Below are positions 7,818 through 16,541 of a stretch of DNA of 44,747 nucleotides, piece after piece. Position 1 is the stretch's first letter. Every line of letters begins with the position of its first letter. This DNA is from Caldisericota bacterium (lineage in GTDB: Bacteria > Caldisericota > JANLFM01), in contig JANLFL010000001.1 in NCBI GenBank assembly GCA_024655965.1, positions 109,090 to 153,836 of the forward strand. The letters are read 5' to 3'. A program made the position numbers and the translations under genes. The notes under the pieces are model-generated. The model was given only the letters and a program-made list of their open reading frames with translations. It ran no database searches and was not told the origin of the DNA.

Positions 7818-8432
7818 TTAAGTTCTTTCTTTTACATTAGAACAATGCGGGCAATCATTCACTTCCACTGGTTCAAATTGATCGGGATTTCCCCCCTCCT
7901 TAAACCCAACTCCTCCGCACCTGCAGGCGTACCACCCCCCTGGAAAACGGGAAAAGGGGACGCGGGGAGCCTGTAAATCGATCCTTTCAACATCGGTTTT
8001 GAGGCGGGAGTTGGTGATCAAGAATCGGCAACGGATTTTCTCAAGCTCGGAAAAATAAAAAGAAAAATGCTGGCAGTGCCGCATGATCAATACCGCAACC
8101 GAGATCCCCTGAGGGAAGGGAAAATCAAGGGCGTTGGCGCAGATCACATGAAGGTTTCTGGGGATTTTAAAGCCGATCTCCCTCAACCCCTGGGAGACCA
8201 GCAAAGGGTTCACCTCCAAGGAAAAAACCCTTTTCGCTTTCTGGGCGATCCTCAAGGAAAAGGAAAGATTTCCCCCTCCGATATCGAGCACGATGTCCGA
8301 GGGGGAAATAAAGTTTAAAACCTTCTCAATTACTTCCTCGCTTGAGGGATGATAACAGGGCTCCCAGTCCCTTAAATCGTTCCTCCTTACGAATTCCTCG
8401 AAATCCTTATCCTCAAAGAGGGGGGAAGCCAT
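7818..8432 (-). CDS. SAM-dependent methyltransferase-like protein with C-terminal zinc-ribbon-like cysteines
   Basis: This 204-residue protein has the class I methyltransferase glycine-rich motif (DIVLDIGGGNLSFSLRIA), an acidic residue after strand two (FSLEVNP), and an adenine-contact-like segment (VICANALDFPF). The usual catalytic NPPY or similar motif is absent. The C-terminal 50 residues hold two Cys pairs (CRC and CPHC) that could bind zinc. The substrate is unknown. It sits between the small membrane protein and the DJ-1 gene with gaps of 12-13 bp, so it is co-transcribed with the glycerol genes. It may act on a small molecule or RNA, or may only sense S-adenosylmethionine. Confidence 0.7.
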   Translation of the reverse strand: MASPLFEDKDFEEFVRRNDLRDWEPCYHPSSEEVIEKVLNFISPSDIVLDIGGGNLSFSLRIAQKAKRVFSLEVNPLLVSQGLREIGFKIPRNLHVICANALDFPFPQGISVAVLIMRHCQHFSFYFSELEKIRCRFLITNSRLKTDVERIDLQAPRVPFSRFPGGWYACRCGGVGFKEGGNPDQFEPVEVNDCPHCSNVKERT

Positions 8433-8444
8433 ATAAAGGCTTTT

Positions 8445-8711
8445 TCAATCTTCTTTGTGCCGGTTTTTAAAGATTGCCCAGTCTGAACGAACCATAAGGG
8501 CAAGCCAGAAGCCAATCCAGGCAATCCCGAAGAGGATCATGCTCATCCACTTTCCCACCACGTAGAACATGAACTCGCTCAATACCAGGGGAAAAACGAA
8601 GATGAACAGCCATCCCCCAAGGGGGATTTTCTGGGCAAGGGTTTTCTTTTTGGGAGGCCCTTCACCGGATATGATCCTGGAATCTTTGAGGTCCTTTTTT
8701 GAAGGAGGCAT
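8445..8711 (-). CDS. Small two-helix membrane protein in the glycerol operon
   Basis: This 88-residue protein has a basic N-terminal 30 residues and two membrane helices (about residues 31-52 and 56-74: WLFIFVFPLVLSEFMFYVV and MSMILFGIAWIGFWLALMV). A charged tail follows. I recognise no family. It is only 2 bp after the DUF1667 gene, itself part of a GlpA/GlpB-like set that lacks an obvious GlpC. A membrane-anchor or quinone-docking role for the glycerol-3-phosphate dehydrogenase complex is therefore a reasonable inference. No heme or iron-sulfur ligands are apparent. Confidence 0.75.
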   Translation of the reverse strand: MPPSKKDLKDSRIISGEGPPKKKTLAQKIPLGGWLFIFVFPLVLSEFMFYVVGKWMSMILFGIAWIGFWLALMVRSDWAIFKNRHKED

Positions 8712-8713
8712 CT

Positions 8714-9109
8714 TTAACTGGATTGTTTCCGTTTGGAATTGGCCTTTGGCAAATCCCTCGCTGAGAGCACATCAACCCCTGTTCCCAGGAAATCCTTGAG
8801 CACAACCTGGCCCACCTTCACCGGGGCTTCAAGTTCAATCTCCCTCAATTTTTTCACCAGTTCAAAAATCAGGGGTTTGGGAATTGGGGCTGAGGTGTAT
8901 ACCGGGCAGAGGGGATGAAATCCTCCCTTCACTTTTACCGTGGTTGTAACCATCCTTCGGGGATCTTTGATTTCATTCTTTGCATAATCGATGCCCTTCC
9001 GGCATTGATTCCCCTCAACCTTAAGCACCTTGTCGCCTTCGTAGCTAACCGAAAGGGTACACCCCACAGGGCAGGTTATACAGATTATTTTGGTTTGAGT
9101 TTCCGCCAT
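8714..9109 (-). CDS. DUF1667 protein, probable iron-sulfur subunit of the glycerol-3-phosphate dehydrogenase
   Basis: This 131-residue protein matches the DUF1667 family, which is regularly encoded beside GlpA/GlpB-like flavoproteins in anaerobes. The N-terminus has CITCPVGC followed about 25 residues later by GNQCRKG. That C-x2-C-x3-C ... C pattern resembles the [4Fe-4S] domain of molybdopterin oxidoreductases, so it probably carries one cluster. It follows the GlpB-like gene by 10 bp. By position it would hand electrons from the flavoproteins to a membrane acceptor. The family has little direct biochemistry, so this role is inferred. Confidence 0.88.
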   Translation of the reverse strand: MAETQTKIICITCPVGCTLSVSYEGDKVLKVEGNQCRKGIDYAKNEIKDPRRMVTTTVKVKGGFHPLCPVYTSAPIPKPLIFELVKKLREIELEAPVKVGQVVLKDFLGTGVDVLSARDLPKANSKRKQSS

Positions 9110-9119
9110 TTTTTTCTCC

Positions 9120-10406
9120 TTAGCCCTTCGTCACTCGGACAACCAGTTTTTCAGCTTTCTGGACGTCATCGTAAGCTTTCTGGGGAATGTTCAAGGTGAC
9201 AATTTCTCCCGGCCTGACATACCTCTCCATTTTTCTGGTAATCAGGTGTTCCCCGTCCGTGACCTCAACCCAGACCTTCTCTTCCACTGGCCTGATAACT
9301 CGGAACTGAATGCGCTGATCGGATTCCGCCAGGCTGTCACTCATAATAAACTGGGGAACGATGTATCGGACGTTTGTCCCTGCTTCCAGTTTCACTTTCC
9401 GGGAGATTCCTTTTTTGAGGTTAATGGCAAATTTGGCTGCGCTTTTTCCCGCAATGAAGCCGGCTTCTGTGACCCAGTCGACAAGGTCATAAACGTGGAC
9501 CACATTTCCCGCTGCGAAAATCCCGGGAACGCTCGTCTGCATGCTCTCATCCACAACCGGTCCTCCGGTAAGAGGATCGAGAACCACCCCTGCCTTCTTG
9601 GAAAGCTCGTTTTCGGGGATCAGTCCCACGGAGAGAAGGAGGGTGTCGCAGGGGATGATCTCCTCAGTTCCAGGAATGGGGTTCCAGTTTTCATCTACTT
9701 CAACTGCCTCTACCGCTTCCACCCGGTAGTTCCCGATGATTCGGCTGACGGTATGCCTCAACTCAAGAGGAATGTTGTAGTCCAGCAAGCACTGGACGTA
9801 ATTTCTGGTCAGGCCGGTAAGGAAGGGCATGATCTCCAGAACCCTTTCAACCTTTGCTCCTTCAAGTGTCAAACGCCGGGCCATGATCATTCCGATATCA
9901 CCGGAACCAAGAATCACGAAACGGTTCCCTGGCATGTAACCTTCCACGTTGACGAACCTTTGAGCTGTCCCTGCGGTGTACACTCCCGCAGGCCTGGTGC
10001 CTGGAATCCGGATCTGTGCCCTTGTGCGTTCCCGGCACCCCATTGCCAGAACGATTGCCCGGGCTTCAATCTCCAGGAATCCCGACCTTTTCCCTACCGC
10101 AGTAATCCTGCGAAGCGGGTTAATATCCAGGACCATGGTATCGGAGAGAACCTCCACCCCCAAGGAGTTGGCTTCCTGAATGAACCTGTGGGCATAAAGG
10201 GGTCCGGGAAGGTCCTCCTTAAAAATCTCCACCCCAAAACCATTATGAATACACTGGACGAGGATTCCGCCCAGCTCATAATCCCTTTCAATGATCAGGA
10301 CGTCATCCGCGCCGTTCTTCTTAGCGGCAATGGCAGCGCCCAATCCTCCCGGGCCGCTTCCGATAACAACAACGTCATATATGGGCTTTATTTTTTCAAG
10401 CGACAT
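9120..10406 (-). CDS. FAD/NAD-binding oxidoreductase, GlpB-like second flavoprotein
   Basis: This 428-residue pyridine-nucleotide-disulfide-type flavoprotein has an FAD-binding start (VVVIGSGPGGLGAA). A second dinucleotide fold occurs near residue 165 (FVILGSGDIGMIMARRL). The C-terminal FAD motif is SVPGIFAAGNVV. The cysteines after the first fold (GGILVQCIHNGF) do not form a CxxC redox pair. It overlaps the glycerol-3-phosphate dehydrogenase gene by 11 nt, indicating tight coupling. With the GlpA-like and DUF1667 neighbours it forms the usual three-gene anaerobic GlpABC-type set, and it may pass electrons to NAD or to a quinone. The length is normal for this family. Confidence 0.9.
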   Translation of the reverse strand: MSLEKIKPIYDVVVIGSGPGGLGAAIAAKKNGADDVLIIERDYELGGILVQCIHNGFGVEIFKEDLPGPLYAHRFIQEANSLGVEVLSDTMVLDINPLRRITAVGKRSGFLEIEARAIVLAMGCRERTRAQIRIPGTRPAGVYTAGTAQRFVNVEGYMPGNRFVILGSGDIGMIMARRLTLEGAKVERVLEIMPFLTGLTRNYVQCLLDYNIPLELRHTVSRIIGNYRVEAVEAVEVDENWNPIPGTEEIIPCDTLLLSVGLIPENELSKKAGVVLDPLTGGPVVDESMQTSVPGIFAAGNVVHVYDLVDWVTEAGFIAGKSAAKFAINLKKGISRKVKLEAGTNVRYIVPQFIMSDSLAESDQRIQFRVIRPVEEKVWVEVTDGEHLITRKMERYVRPGEIVTLNIPQKAYDDVQKAEKLVVRVTKG

Positions 10407-11874
10407 CTTTGGTTCTCCTTTTCAAGAACTCGGATCCGGGACCCTTCTTGGTGATCTCAACCGGGGAAACTCCTAGTTCCCGGGCGAGGATTTCCACAAC
10501 ACGGGGGGTATCAAAACCACCCTGACATCTGCCAGTTCCCAGCCAGGTTCGCCTCTTAATGGCATCATAAGTCCTCGCGGGAACCGGAGCGTGAATTTCG
10601 GCGACGATCTCCCCTTCGGTTACGCTCTCGCAACGGCAAACGATGCGCCCATAACGAGGGTCATTCTGGACCAGAATCCTCTGTTCTTCCTTGGAGAGGT
10701 CACGGAAACGGGGACGGGCTGGCCTGATGGGATCCCAATCCTTCTTTTCCTCCAATTTCTCCCCGGCATCCTTTAGAAGTTCCACAACCCTGGTGGCAAT
10801 TGCGGGAGAGGAAACCAGACCGGGGGATTCTATCCCTCCAAGATTGACCAAACCTTTAACTTCGGAGGGGATTTCGATGATGTAATCGTGGTTATATTTA
10901 ATATTAGGGTTGGGGGAAGGGGCGTTTCCTCCCGCCCTCAAGCCCGCAAAAACAGCAATCACATGCTTTAGTTCAAGCTTGGGAACCAACTTTAAAGCTC
11001 CCTGCCAGACTTCCTCGAGTCCCTCCCTTGTTACCGAACGATCCTCCTTATCCTGAATATCCTTGGCATTGGGACCAATAATGGTGTTTCCATGAATTGT
11101 GGTTGTGACGAGGATTCCTTTAGTCACAGGGGTGGGAACAGGGAAAAGGACGTTGTTAATGGTTATTTCCGCCCGGTCAAAAACATAATATTCGCCTTTT
11201 CGAGGGGTTATCTTGAATTCGGGCCTGATTCCGGCTTTATGCATCACTTCGTCGGAATACAATCCCGCGCAATTGATCACCCAGCGAGAAGCGAAATCGC
11301 CCCTGCTCGTCTTTATTCCAACGACCCTGTTGTTATCCATTATGAAATCCTGGAAGGCGGTTTCGAACATGATGGTGACCCCATTCATCACAGCATTTTC
11401 AGCAGCTGCGACAGCGGCTGCAAAGGGATCCGCAATTCCTCCCGTGGATGCCCAGAGGGCGCCGCTGACTTTCGGATTGATGTTGGGCTCTCGGCGTCGG
11501 ACTTCGTCCCCACTTAAAAGAAGCAATCCCGGGACCCCATTCTGGATTCCCTGCTTCATCAACTCCTCAAGTTTTGGAAGTTCCTCCTCCCCAATGGCCA
11601 CAACATAATCGCCCCTGCGCTCGAAGGGGATGTTCAATTCCCCGGCAAGGGTATCCCACATCTTGTTCCCCTTCACATTCATTTCCGCTTTTAAGCTTCC
11701 GGGGACAGGGTCATAACCTGCATGGATAATTGCGGTATTTGCAGCGGTTGCCCCCATACAAACATCAGCCTCTTTCTCGATGAGAAGGATATCCAGTTTA
11801 TAACGGGAGAGAAACCTGGCAACCATGCAGCCGATGATCCCGGCTCCGATAATTATCACGTCATATTTTTTCAT
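10396..11874 (-). CDS. glpA: GlpA-like FAD-dependent glycerol-3-phosphate dehydrogenase with C-terminal BFD domain
   Basis: This 492-residue DAO-family flavoenzyme should oxidise glycerol-3-phosphate to DHAP. The FAD fold is at the N-terminus (DVIIIGAGIIGCMVARFLSR), with the substrate-side segment GATAANTAIIHAGY near residue 45. Near residue 405 begins a BFD-like [2Fe-2S] domain: CRCES, then GTGRCQGGFDTPR. The usual pattern is CxC ... CQGxxC, but the fourth cysteine is Asp here. A related hydroxyacid (L-2-hydroxyglutarate) oxidase is the main alternative for this fold, but the flanking glpK, glpB-like and DUF1667 genes favour glycerol-3-phosphate. It is 109 bp downstream of glpK, with a GC-rich hairpin in between. 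Confidence 0.9.
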   Translation of the reverse strand: MKKYDVIIIGAGIIGCMVARFLSRYKLDILLIEKEADVCMGATAANTAIIHAGYDPVPGSLKAEMNVKGNKMWDTLAGELNIPFERRGDYVVAIGEEELPKLEELMKQGIQNGVPGLLLLSGDEVRRREPNINPKVSGALWASTGGIADPFAAAVAAAENAVMNGVTIMFETAFQDFIMDNNRVVGIKTSRGDFASRWVINCAGLYSDEVMHKAGIRPEFKITPRKGEYYVFDRAEITINNVLFPVPTPVTKGILVTTTIHGNTIIGPNAKDIQDKEDRSVTREGLEEVWQGALKLVPKLELKHVIAVFAGLRAGGNAPSPNPNIKYNHDYIIEIPSEVKGLVNLGGIESPGLVSSPAIATRVVELLKDAGEKLEEKKDWDPIRPARPRFRDLSKEEQRILVQNDPRYGRIVCRCESVTEGEIVAEIHAPVPARTYDAIKRRTWLGTGRCQGGFDTPRVVEILARELGVSPVEITKKGPGSEFLKRRTKDVA

Positions 11875-11907
11875 GTTTTTTCCCTTCTCTTAATCCTATT
11901 TTACAGC

Positions 11908-11937
11908 GGAGGGGGATCCCGTTAAGGGCCCCCCTCC
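11908..11937 (-). other. GC-rich intercistronic hairpin between glpK and glpA
   Basis: On the minus strand, GGAGGGGG pairs with CCCCCTCC around an inner CCC-TTAA-CGGG stem. No T-run follows (GCTGTAAAATAGG), so it is more likely an mRNA-stabilising, processing or attenuating hairpin than an efficient terminator. Confidence 0.6.
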
Positions 11938-11983
11938 TGAAAAACTAAGGTTTCAAATTTTTGAGCGGATCTGGTTTCGCCCT

Positions 11984-13498
11984 TTATTCAACCCAGTTGA
12001 AGGTCCTCTCGACGGCCTTCAACCATCCCTTGTAGAGCTTCTCCCTCGTGGCAGGGTCCATCTTGGGCTCCCAGGTCTTATCCACTAGCCAGTTCTTCCT
12101 CAAGTCCTCAAGGTTGTTCCAGAACCCAACAGCGAGACCGGCCGCGTAAGCTGCACCAAGAGAGGTGGTCTCAGCTACCTTGGGACGGATGACGGGAACA
12201 TTGAGGATATCCGCCTGGAACTGCATCAAAAGCTCATTGTAAACCATTCCGCCGTCGACTTTCAGAGCGGCCAGCTTGACGCCCGAATCTTTCTCCATGG
12301 CGTCCAGGACCTCGCGGGTCTGGTATGCAGTGGCCTCGAGGGCGGCCCGAGCGATGTGGCCCTTGTTGATGTACCTGGTCAAGCCCACGATCACCCCACG
12401 AGCGTCGCTCTTCCAGTAAGGAGCGAAGAGTCCGGAGAAAGCGGGAACGAAGTAAATCCCACCGTTGTCCTCGACGGTTTTCGCCAGGGCTTCAACTTCA
12501 GAGGATTTTTCGAAGAATTTCAGGTTATCCCTCAGCCACTGGACTAAAGCACCGGTGATTGCGATTGATCCTTCAAGGCAGTAGACGGCAGGTTCATTAT
12601 TAATCTGATAACCCAGGGTGGTCAAAAGTCCACTCTTGGAGGGAACGGGCTTGGTGCCAGTGTTCAAAAGCATGAAGCAACCGGTTCCGTAAGTGTTCTT
12701 GGCCTCACCAGGGGAGAAGCAGGTCTGGCCGACCAAAGCCGCTTGCTGGTCTCCGAGGTCCCCGCAAACGGGGATTACGCCACCGAAGGGCCCGTCTTTG
12801 GGAGTATAACCGTAAATAGCGGGATCGGAGGAGGGACAAATCTTGGGGAGCATCTGACGAGGAATTCCCAAGATGTTCAGGATCTCGTCATCCCAATCCA
12901 GAGTTTCGAGGTTCATTAACATCGTACGGCTGGCGTTTGTTACGTCAGTAACGTGAGCTCCTCCGTTGGGACCTCCAGTCAACCACCAGATCTCCCAGGT
13001 GTCGATGTTCCCGAAAATGGCATCCCCCTTCTCAGCGGCAGCCCTTACTCCAGGAACATTATCCAGAATCCATTTGATTTTTGGCCCGGAGAAGTATGTG
13101 GCCAGAGGAAGGCCGACTTTGGGACGGAAACGATCCTGCCCCCCGTCTTTGGCGAGTTCATCGCAGATATCCTTGGTGCGCGTGCACTGCCAGACGATGG
13201 CATTGTAGTAAGGCTTTCCTGTGTGCTTGTCCCAGACGATGGTGGTTTCACGCTGGTTGGTAACACCAATGGCCGCAATCTCTTCGGGCTTGATGTTGTA
13301 CTTTTCAAGGGTGACTTTGATTACTTCCTGGGTCCTTTCCCAGATCTCCATGGGGTTGTGTTCAACCCACCCGGGTTTGGGGTAAATTTGCTCGTGCTCA
13401 AGTTGATGGTAACCGACGACATTTCCCCCATGGTCGAAGACCATAAACCTTGTGCTGGTTGTACCCTGGTCAACCGCAGCTGCGTACTTCTTTTCCAT
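11984..13498 (-). CDS. glpK: Glycerol kinase
   Basis: This 504-residue FGGY-family kinase converts glycerol and ATP to glycerol-3-phosphate in the cytoplasm. The N-terminal phosphate loop is [15 protein letters not shown]. Substrate-site motifs include [13 protein letters not shown] (Arg-Glu of the glycerol site) and [13 protein letters not shown]. The FGGY C-terminal signature region is [18 protein letters not shown]. The length equals that of E. coli GlpK (502). ATG 13498 follows an AGGAGAGGGGAAATA leader. It lies 29 bp after dhaL. In many Bacillota this enzyme is activated by HPr-His phosphorylation; the HPr domain fused to DhaM in this operon is a possible partner, but this is speculation. 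Confidence 0.98.
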   Translation of the reverse strand: MEKKYAAAVDQGTTSTRFMVFDHGGNVVGYHQLEHEQIYPKPGWVEHNPMEIWERTQEVIKVTLEKYNIKPEEIAAIGVTNQRETTIVWDKHTGKPYYNAIVWQCTRTKDICDELAKDGGQDRFRPKVGLPLATYFSGPKIKWILDNVPGVRAAAEKGDAIFGNIDTWEIWWLTGGPNGGAHVTDVTNASRTMLMNLETLDWDDEILNILGIPRQMLPKICPSSDPAIYGYTPKDGPFGGVIPVCGDLGDQQAALVGQTCFSPGEAKNTYGTGCFMLLNTGTKPVPSKSGLLTTLGYQINNEPAVYCLEGSIAITGALVQWLRDNLKFFEKSSEVEALAKTVEDNGGIYFVPAFSGLFAPYWKSDARGVIVGLTRYINKGHIARAALEATAYQTREVLDAMEKDSGVKLAALKVDGGMVYNELLMQFQADILNVPVIRPKVAETTSLGAAYAAGLAVGFWNNLEDLRKNWLVDKTWEPKMDPATREKLYKGWLKAVERTFNWVE

Positions 13499-13527
13499 TA
13501 TTTCCCCTCTCCTTTCTTTTTTTATTT

Positions 13528-14175
13528 CTAATTTGAACCGCGCTGCATCTGCGCGATTTCCAACATGGTACGGAAAAGCAGGTAGGAAGAAGTGGCTCCG
13601 GGGTCCTGGTGACCTCTGCTTCGTTCCCCGAGGTAACTTGCCCTCCCCTTTTGGGCGATCATGGGGATGGTAGCCTTCATTCCCTCTTCCGCGGCCCGGG
13701 TGGCTTCCTCAAGAGCTTTTACAGGATCAGCTCCATCTGAGAGAGCTTTCTTCATGGCCTCAATTGCAGGATTTATGGCATCGATCATTGTCTTCTCACC
13801 CGGCTTTGACTTCCCCAGGGTCATGATCCCTTTCAAAGCTGCCTCGAGGGCCTTGATTAAATCCTCAAGCGAGAACTCAAATTTTCCCGCAAGAGCCATT
13901 CCAGCCTGCATGAAAGCGGTCCCGTAAAGCGGACCCCCCGCGCCACCAACGGTGGAGACTAAGGCCATTCCAGCGGTTTTGAGAATGGTTCCCGCGTCTT
14001 TTCCCTCAAAGGTGGGGAATTTGGCCAGGATAGCTTGAAAACCGCGATCCATATTGATTCCATGGTCCGCATCCCCGATGGCGGAATCGAGCTCGGTCAG
14101 GTATTCCCTGTTCTCCTTTAGTACCTCGGTGGCTCTTTGCAGGAACTCTTTAACTTTTTCTACCGTAATGGGCAT
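13528..14175 (-). CDS. dhaL: Dihydroxyacetone kinase, ADP-binding subunit DhaL
   Basis: This 215-residue all-helical subunit holds a permanently bound ADP that is re-phosphorylated by DhaM and donates phosphate to dihydroxyacetone on DhaK. The magnesium and nucleotide ligands are the three Asp of [12 protein letters not shown] near residues 29-40. The nucleotide loop region [12 protein letters not shown] lies near residue 80. The length matches E. coli DhaL (210). ATG 14175 is preceded by AGGAGGAATTCG. It is separated from dhaK by 60 bp containing a perfect 12-bp hairpin. Confidence 0.97.
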   Translation of the reverse strand: MPITVEKVKEFLQRATEVLKENREYLTELDSAIGDADHGINMDRGFQAILAKFPTFEGKDAGTILKTAGMALVSTVGGAGGPLYGTAFMQAGMALAGKFEFSLEDLIKALEAALKGIMTLGKSKPGEKTMIDAINPAIEAMKKALSDGADPVKALEEATRAAEEGMKATIPMIAQKGRASYLGERSRGHQDPGATSSYLLFRTMLEIAQMQRGSN

Positions 14176-14191
14176 CGAATTCCTCCTGGAA

Positions 14192-14219
14192 CCCGGGCAC
14201 CAGTTTCCTGGTGCCCGGG
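14192..14219 (-). other. Perfect 12-bp hairpin between dhaK and dhaL
   Basis: CCCGGGCACCAG and CTGGTGCCCGGG form an uninterrupted 12-bp stem with a 4-nt loop. On the coding strand the T-run precedes it and the dhaL SD follows directly. It is therefore not a terminator for this operon and probably affects mRNA decay or the dhaK/dhaL translation ratio. Confidence 0.75.
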
Positions 14220-14235
14220 AAAAATCATGTTGTAC

Positions 14236-15309
14236 TTATGCTTTCCACCTCAAGCCAGGTGTGCGAACGGGGGCGTCCCAGAGCTCCGTCAACTCATCAT
14301 CCATGCGGAGCAAAGTGATGGAGCAGCCCTGCATTTCAAGGGAGGTGATATACGGACCGATCAGATTGCGGACGATCTTGAGTCCCTTCTTGTTGCAGAT
14401 TTCATGAAGTTTTCGGTAGATGATCGGGAGCTCAATTAAAGGAGTCCCACCCATGCTGTTCACAAAAGCCAGGACAGAATCGCCGGGTTTGAAGGGAGCG
14501 CTTTCCAGTTCAACATCTACCCACTCTCCCTTGTCCTCATCGAAGATCCGGTGAGTCCTTCTGTACGGAGGATCTTCGATAATGGAAAGAGCGAGCATCT
14601 CGGTTATTTCGTCAGCGGGTTTGAGCTTCATCCTCTCCCTTCCAGGCTCACCGTGTATTCCGATTCCGATCTCCATCTCGTCTTCGCCAAGGGTGAAGGT
14701 GGGTTTCCCGGCCATGGGAACAGTACAGGGAGTAAGGGCCATTCCCATGCTTCTTCCGTTGAGGTTAACCTTAGTGCATAAAGCGGCCAGCCTCTTTAGG
14801 TCGTACCCCTTCTCCGCAGCTGCCCCCACAATTTTCTCCGCGAGGACGGTTGTCCCAACTCCACGGCGACCCTGGGTGTAAAGGCTGTCCTTCACGGCAA
14901 CGTCGTCATCGATGATCACGCTTAGGACCCGGATCCCTTCAGCTCTGGCCATGTCCGCGGCCATCTCGAAGTTCATTATGTCACCGCTATAGTTCTTAAC
15001 GATGTACAGGACTCCGGCGCCACCGTGAACGGTCTTGGCGGCTTCCAGCATCTGATCGGGAGTGGGAGAGGTGAAAACCTGCCCCGGACAAGCGGCATCA
15101 AGCATTCCCATCCCCACAAAGCCACCATGCATGGGCTCGTGACCGCTTCCTCCTCCCGAGATCACGGCGACTTTGCCCTTAACGGGAGCATCCGCGCGGT
15201 AAACGAAGTTGGGGTCGAAATGTACTTTAATCATGTCGGGATAGGCCAGGGCAAGGCCTTCAAGTTCCTCTTTCACCACATCTTCAGGCTTATTGATTAG
15301 CTTCTTCAT
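14236..15309 (-). CDS. dhaK: Dihydroxyacetone kinase, substrate-binding subunit DhaK
   Basis: This 357-residue subunit binds dihydroxyacetone covalently as a hemiaminal on a His, here in the segment [17 protein letters not shown]. The first domain carries [15 protein letters not shown], which lines the substrate pocket, and the segment [14 protein letters not shown] is also family-typical. The length equals that of E. coli DhaK (356). Together with DhaL and the downstream DhaM fusion it forms the PEP-dependent kinase. The DhaM dependence is inferred from separate K and L chains, since ATP-dependent enzymes are usually single-chain. It is 47 bp downstream of glpF. Confidence 0.97.
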   Translation of the reverse strand: MKKLINKPEDVVKEELEGLALAYPDMIKVHFDPNFVYRADAPVKGKVAVISGGGSGHEPMHGGFVGMGMLDAACPGQVFTSPTPDQMLEAAKTVHGGAGVLYIVKNYSGDIMNFEMAADMARAEGIRVLSVIIDDDVAVKDSLYTQGRRGVGTTVLAEKIVGAAAEKGYDLKRLAALCTKVNLNGRSMGMALTPCTVPMAGKPTFTLGEDEMEIGIGIHGEPGRERMKLKPADEITEMLALSIIEDPPYRRTHRIFDEDKGEWVDVELESAPFKPGDSVLAFVNSMGGTPLIELPIIYRKLHEICNKKGLKIVRNLIGPYITSLEMQGCSITLLRMDDELTELWDAPVRTPGLRWKA

Positions 15310-15356
15310 TTCCTTTCACCTCCCTTCATTAATTTTTTAATTGAGCGTTTTAAATC

Positions 15357-16151
15357 TTATCCCTCTTTAGGAAGGAACGGGGTAATGAGCCAGTCGTAGA
15401 GAAGAACTCCGATTACACCACCGATCAGTGGTCCAAGGATTGGAGCCACAATCCAGTAGGCACCGTCAAAGAGCCCCTTGGTCCCGACGATGGCGCCGAA
15501 AAGCCTGGGTCCGAAGTCACGAGCGGGGTTGATAGCGTATCCGCTCGGCCCGCCCAAAGTTAAACCAACACCCAGAACAACGAGACCAACGAGGAGGGGA
15601 CCTAAATTGGCACCAACGCCGAGGTTCCTCTTGTCGCCCACTGCGAGGACACCCCACAGGAGGACGGCGGTGCCGAAAATCTCAGCGATGAAGGCATTTA
15701 TCAGGGAGTAGGTACCGGTGGCAGCGGCTCCAGCTCCACCCCAGAAGGCTTGCCCGAAAACCGATCCCGGACCAGTGCACCAGACATTGGGCATTCCAGC
15801 TGCCTGAAGACCGTTCATGTAGACGAGATAAACGCCGAGAGCGCCGAGGAAGGCTCCCACGATCTGGGCGATCCAATAGGGGATCACCTTTGCCCATGAG
15901 AAGCCCCTCTTAACCGCTAGGGCGAGAGTCACAGCGGGGTTAATGTGAGCGCCAGAGACCCCTCCGGCGACGTAGACCGCCACCATAACTGCCATGGCCC
16001 ATCCGAAGGTTATCGTGTTCCAGTTGTAGGCCGGAGCAGCAAGCCTGGGGGCGAGTCCTACGTTGGCTACAACACCATCACCAAGTAAAATGAGGATGAA
16101 TGTTCCAAAAATTTCAGCAAGAAGTTCCCCAGTCAAACTCTGCTTTTTCAC
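15357..16151 (-). CDS. glpF: Glycerol facilitator (aquaglyceroporin)
   Basis: This 264-residue MIP-family channel has six membrane helices and both half-helix motifs: SGAHINPAVTLA and GYAINPARDFGPRLF. The Asp after the second NPAR is the mark of glycerol-conducting members as opposed to strict water channels. It lets glycerol and probably dihydroxyacetone enter by facilitated diffusion. The start is GTG (16149-16151), with AAGGAGGT eight bases upstream. It is the first gene of the operon and follows a 264-nt leader. Confidence 0.97.
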   Translation of the reverse strand: MKKQSLTGELLAEIFGTFILILLGDGVVANVGLAPRLAAPAYNWNTITFGWAMAVMVAVYVAGGVSGAHINPAVTLALAVKRGFSWAKVIPYWIAQIVGAFLGALGVYLVYMNGLQAAGMPNVWCTGPGSVFGQAFWGGAGAAATGTYSLINAFIAEIFGTAVLLWGVLAVGDKRNLGVGANLGPLLVGLVVLGVGLTLGGPSGYAINPARDFGPRLFGAIVGTKGLFDGAYWIVAPILGPLIGGVIGVLLYDWLITPFLPKEG

Positions 16152-16415
16152 TTCTTTTTACCTCCTTATAAATGAAATAATCAGAAGCACTTGCAGGGTT
16201 CTCAATCGTCTCTGGGTCTCATCACCTCCTTAAAATAGGATTGCGGGGAGGAGGAATTGGAGGAAAGGGAAAAAAGGAAGGAATTTTGGGGAAGGGAAAA
16301 AATAATGAAAAATTGCTCTTTGGGCCGTATGCCCACACTACTACGTTTAAAAGTCTCTACCCTCATTAACACCACTACCCCGCTTTACTTGGAATGAAAT
16401 AATTGCTTACTTAAT
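16152..16415 (-). promoter_or_regulatory. Long untranslated leader of the glp/dha operon
   Basis: This 264-nt stretch holds no convincing gene. In transcript order it contains three GTAG-starting segments spaced 18 nt apart (about 16380, 16362, 16344), a short GGGC-ATACG-GCCC hairpin (about 16335-16322), a pyrimidine-rich tract (16310-16240), and a perfect 12-nt anti-SD complement TAAGGAGGTGAT at 16232-16221. That SD precedes only tiny frames: a 6-codon ATG frame, and a 15-codon TTG frame ending just before glpF. I match it to no riboswitch class. Regulation by an RNA-binding factor or a leader peptide is possible. Confidence 0.45.
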
Positions 16416-16421
16416 TTCTTT

Positions 16422-16449
16422 ATTTTAGGGTTTTTAGGAATAATTTCAA
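16422..16449 (-). promoter_or_regulatory. Candidate promoter of the glycerol operon
   Basis: On the minus strand TTGAAA (16449-16444) and TAAAAT (16427-16422) are separated by 16 nt. It is the best sigma-70-like match upstream of glpF. Confidence 0.55.
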
Positions 16450-16541
16450 GTATTAGGCAAAAAAAAATTTCAAAACGCCCCCGAAGAAAAAAGCTAAAAT
16501 TTTATAAAAAAAGTGAAAATTTTATTATTTTCAAAAAGAAA

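Noticed and set aside
9246-10454. A 402-codon open frame on the plus strand opposite the GlpB-like gene
   Set aside because: It lies entirely antisense to a well-conserved flavoprotein, has no SD, and its translation resembles no protein family.
12953-13531. A 192-codon plus-strand frame opposite glpK
   Set aside because: It is antisense to a highly conserved kinase and is explained by its codon bias.
16321-16380. A possible tRNA or known riboswitch in the glpF leader
   Set aside because: No T-loop, acceptor pairing or riboswitch core motif is found on either strand.
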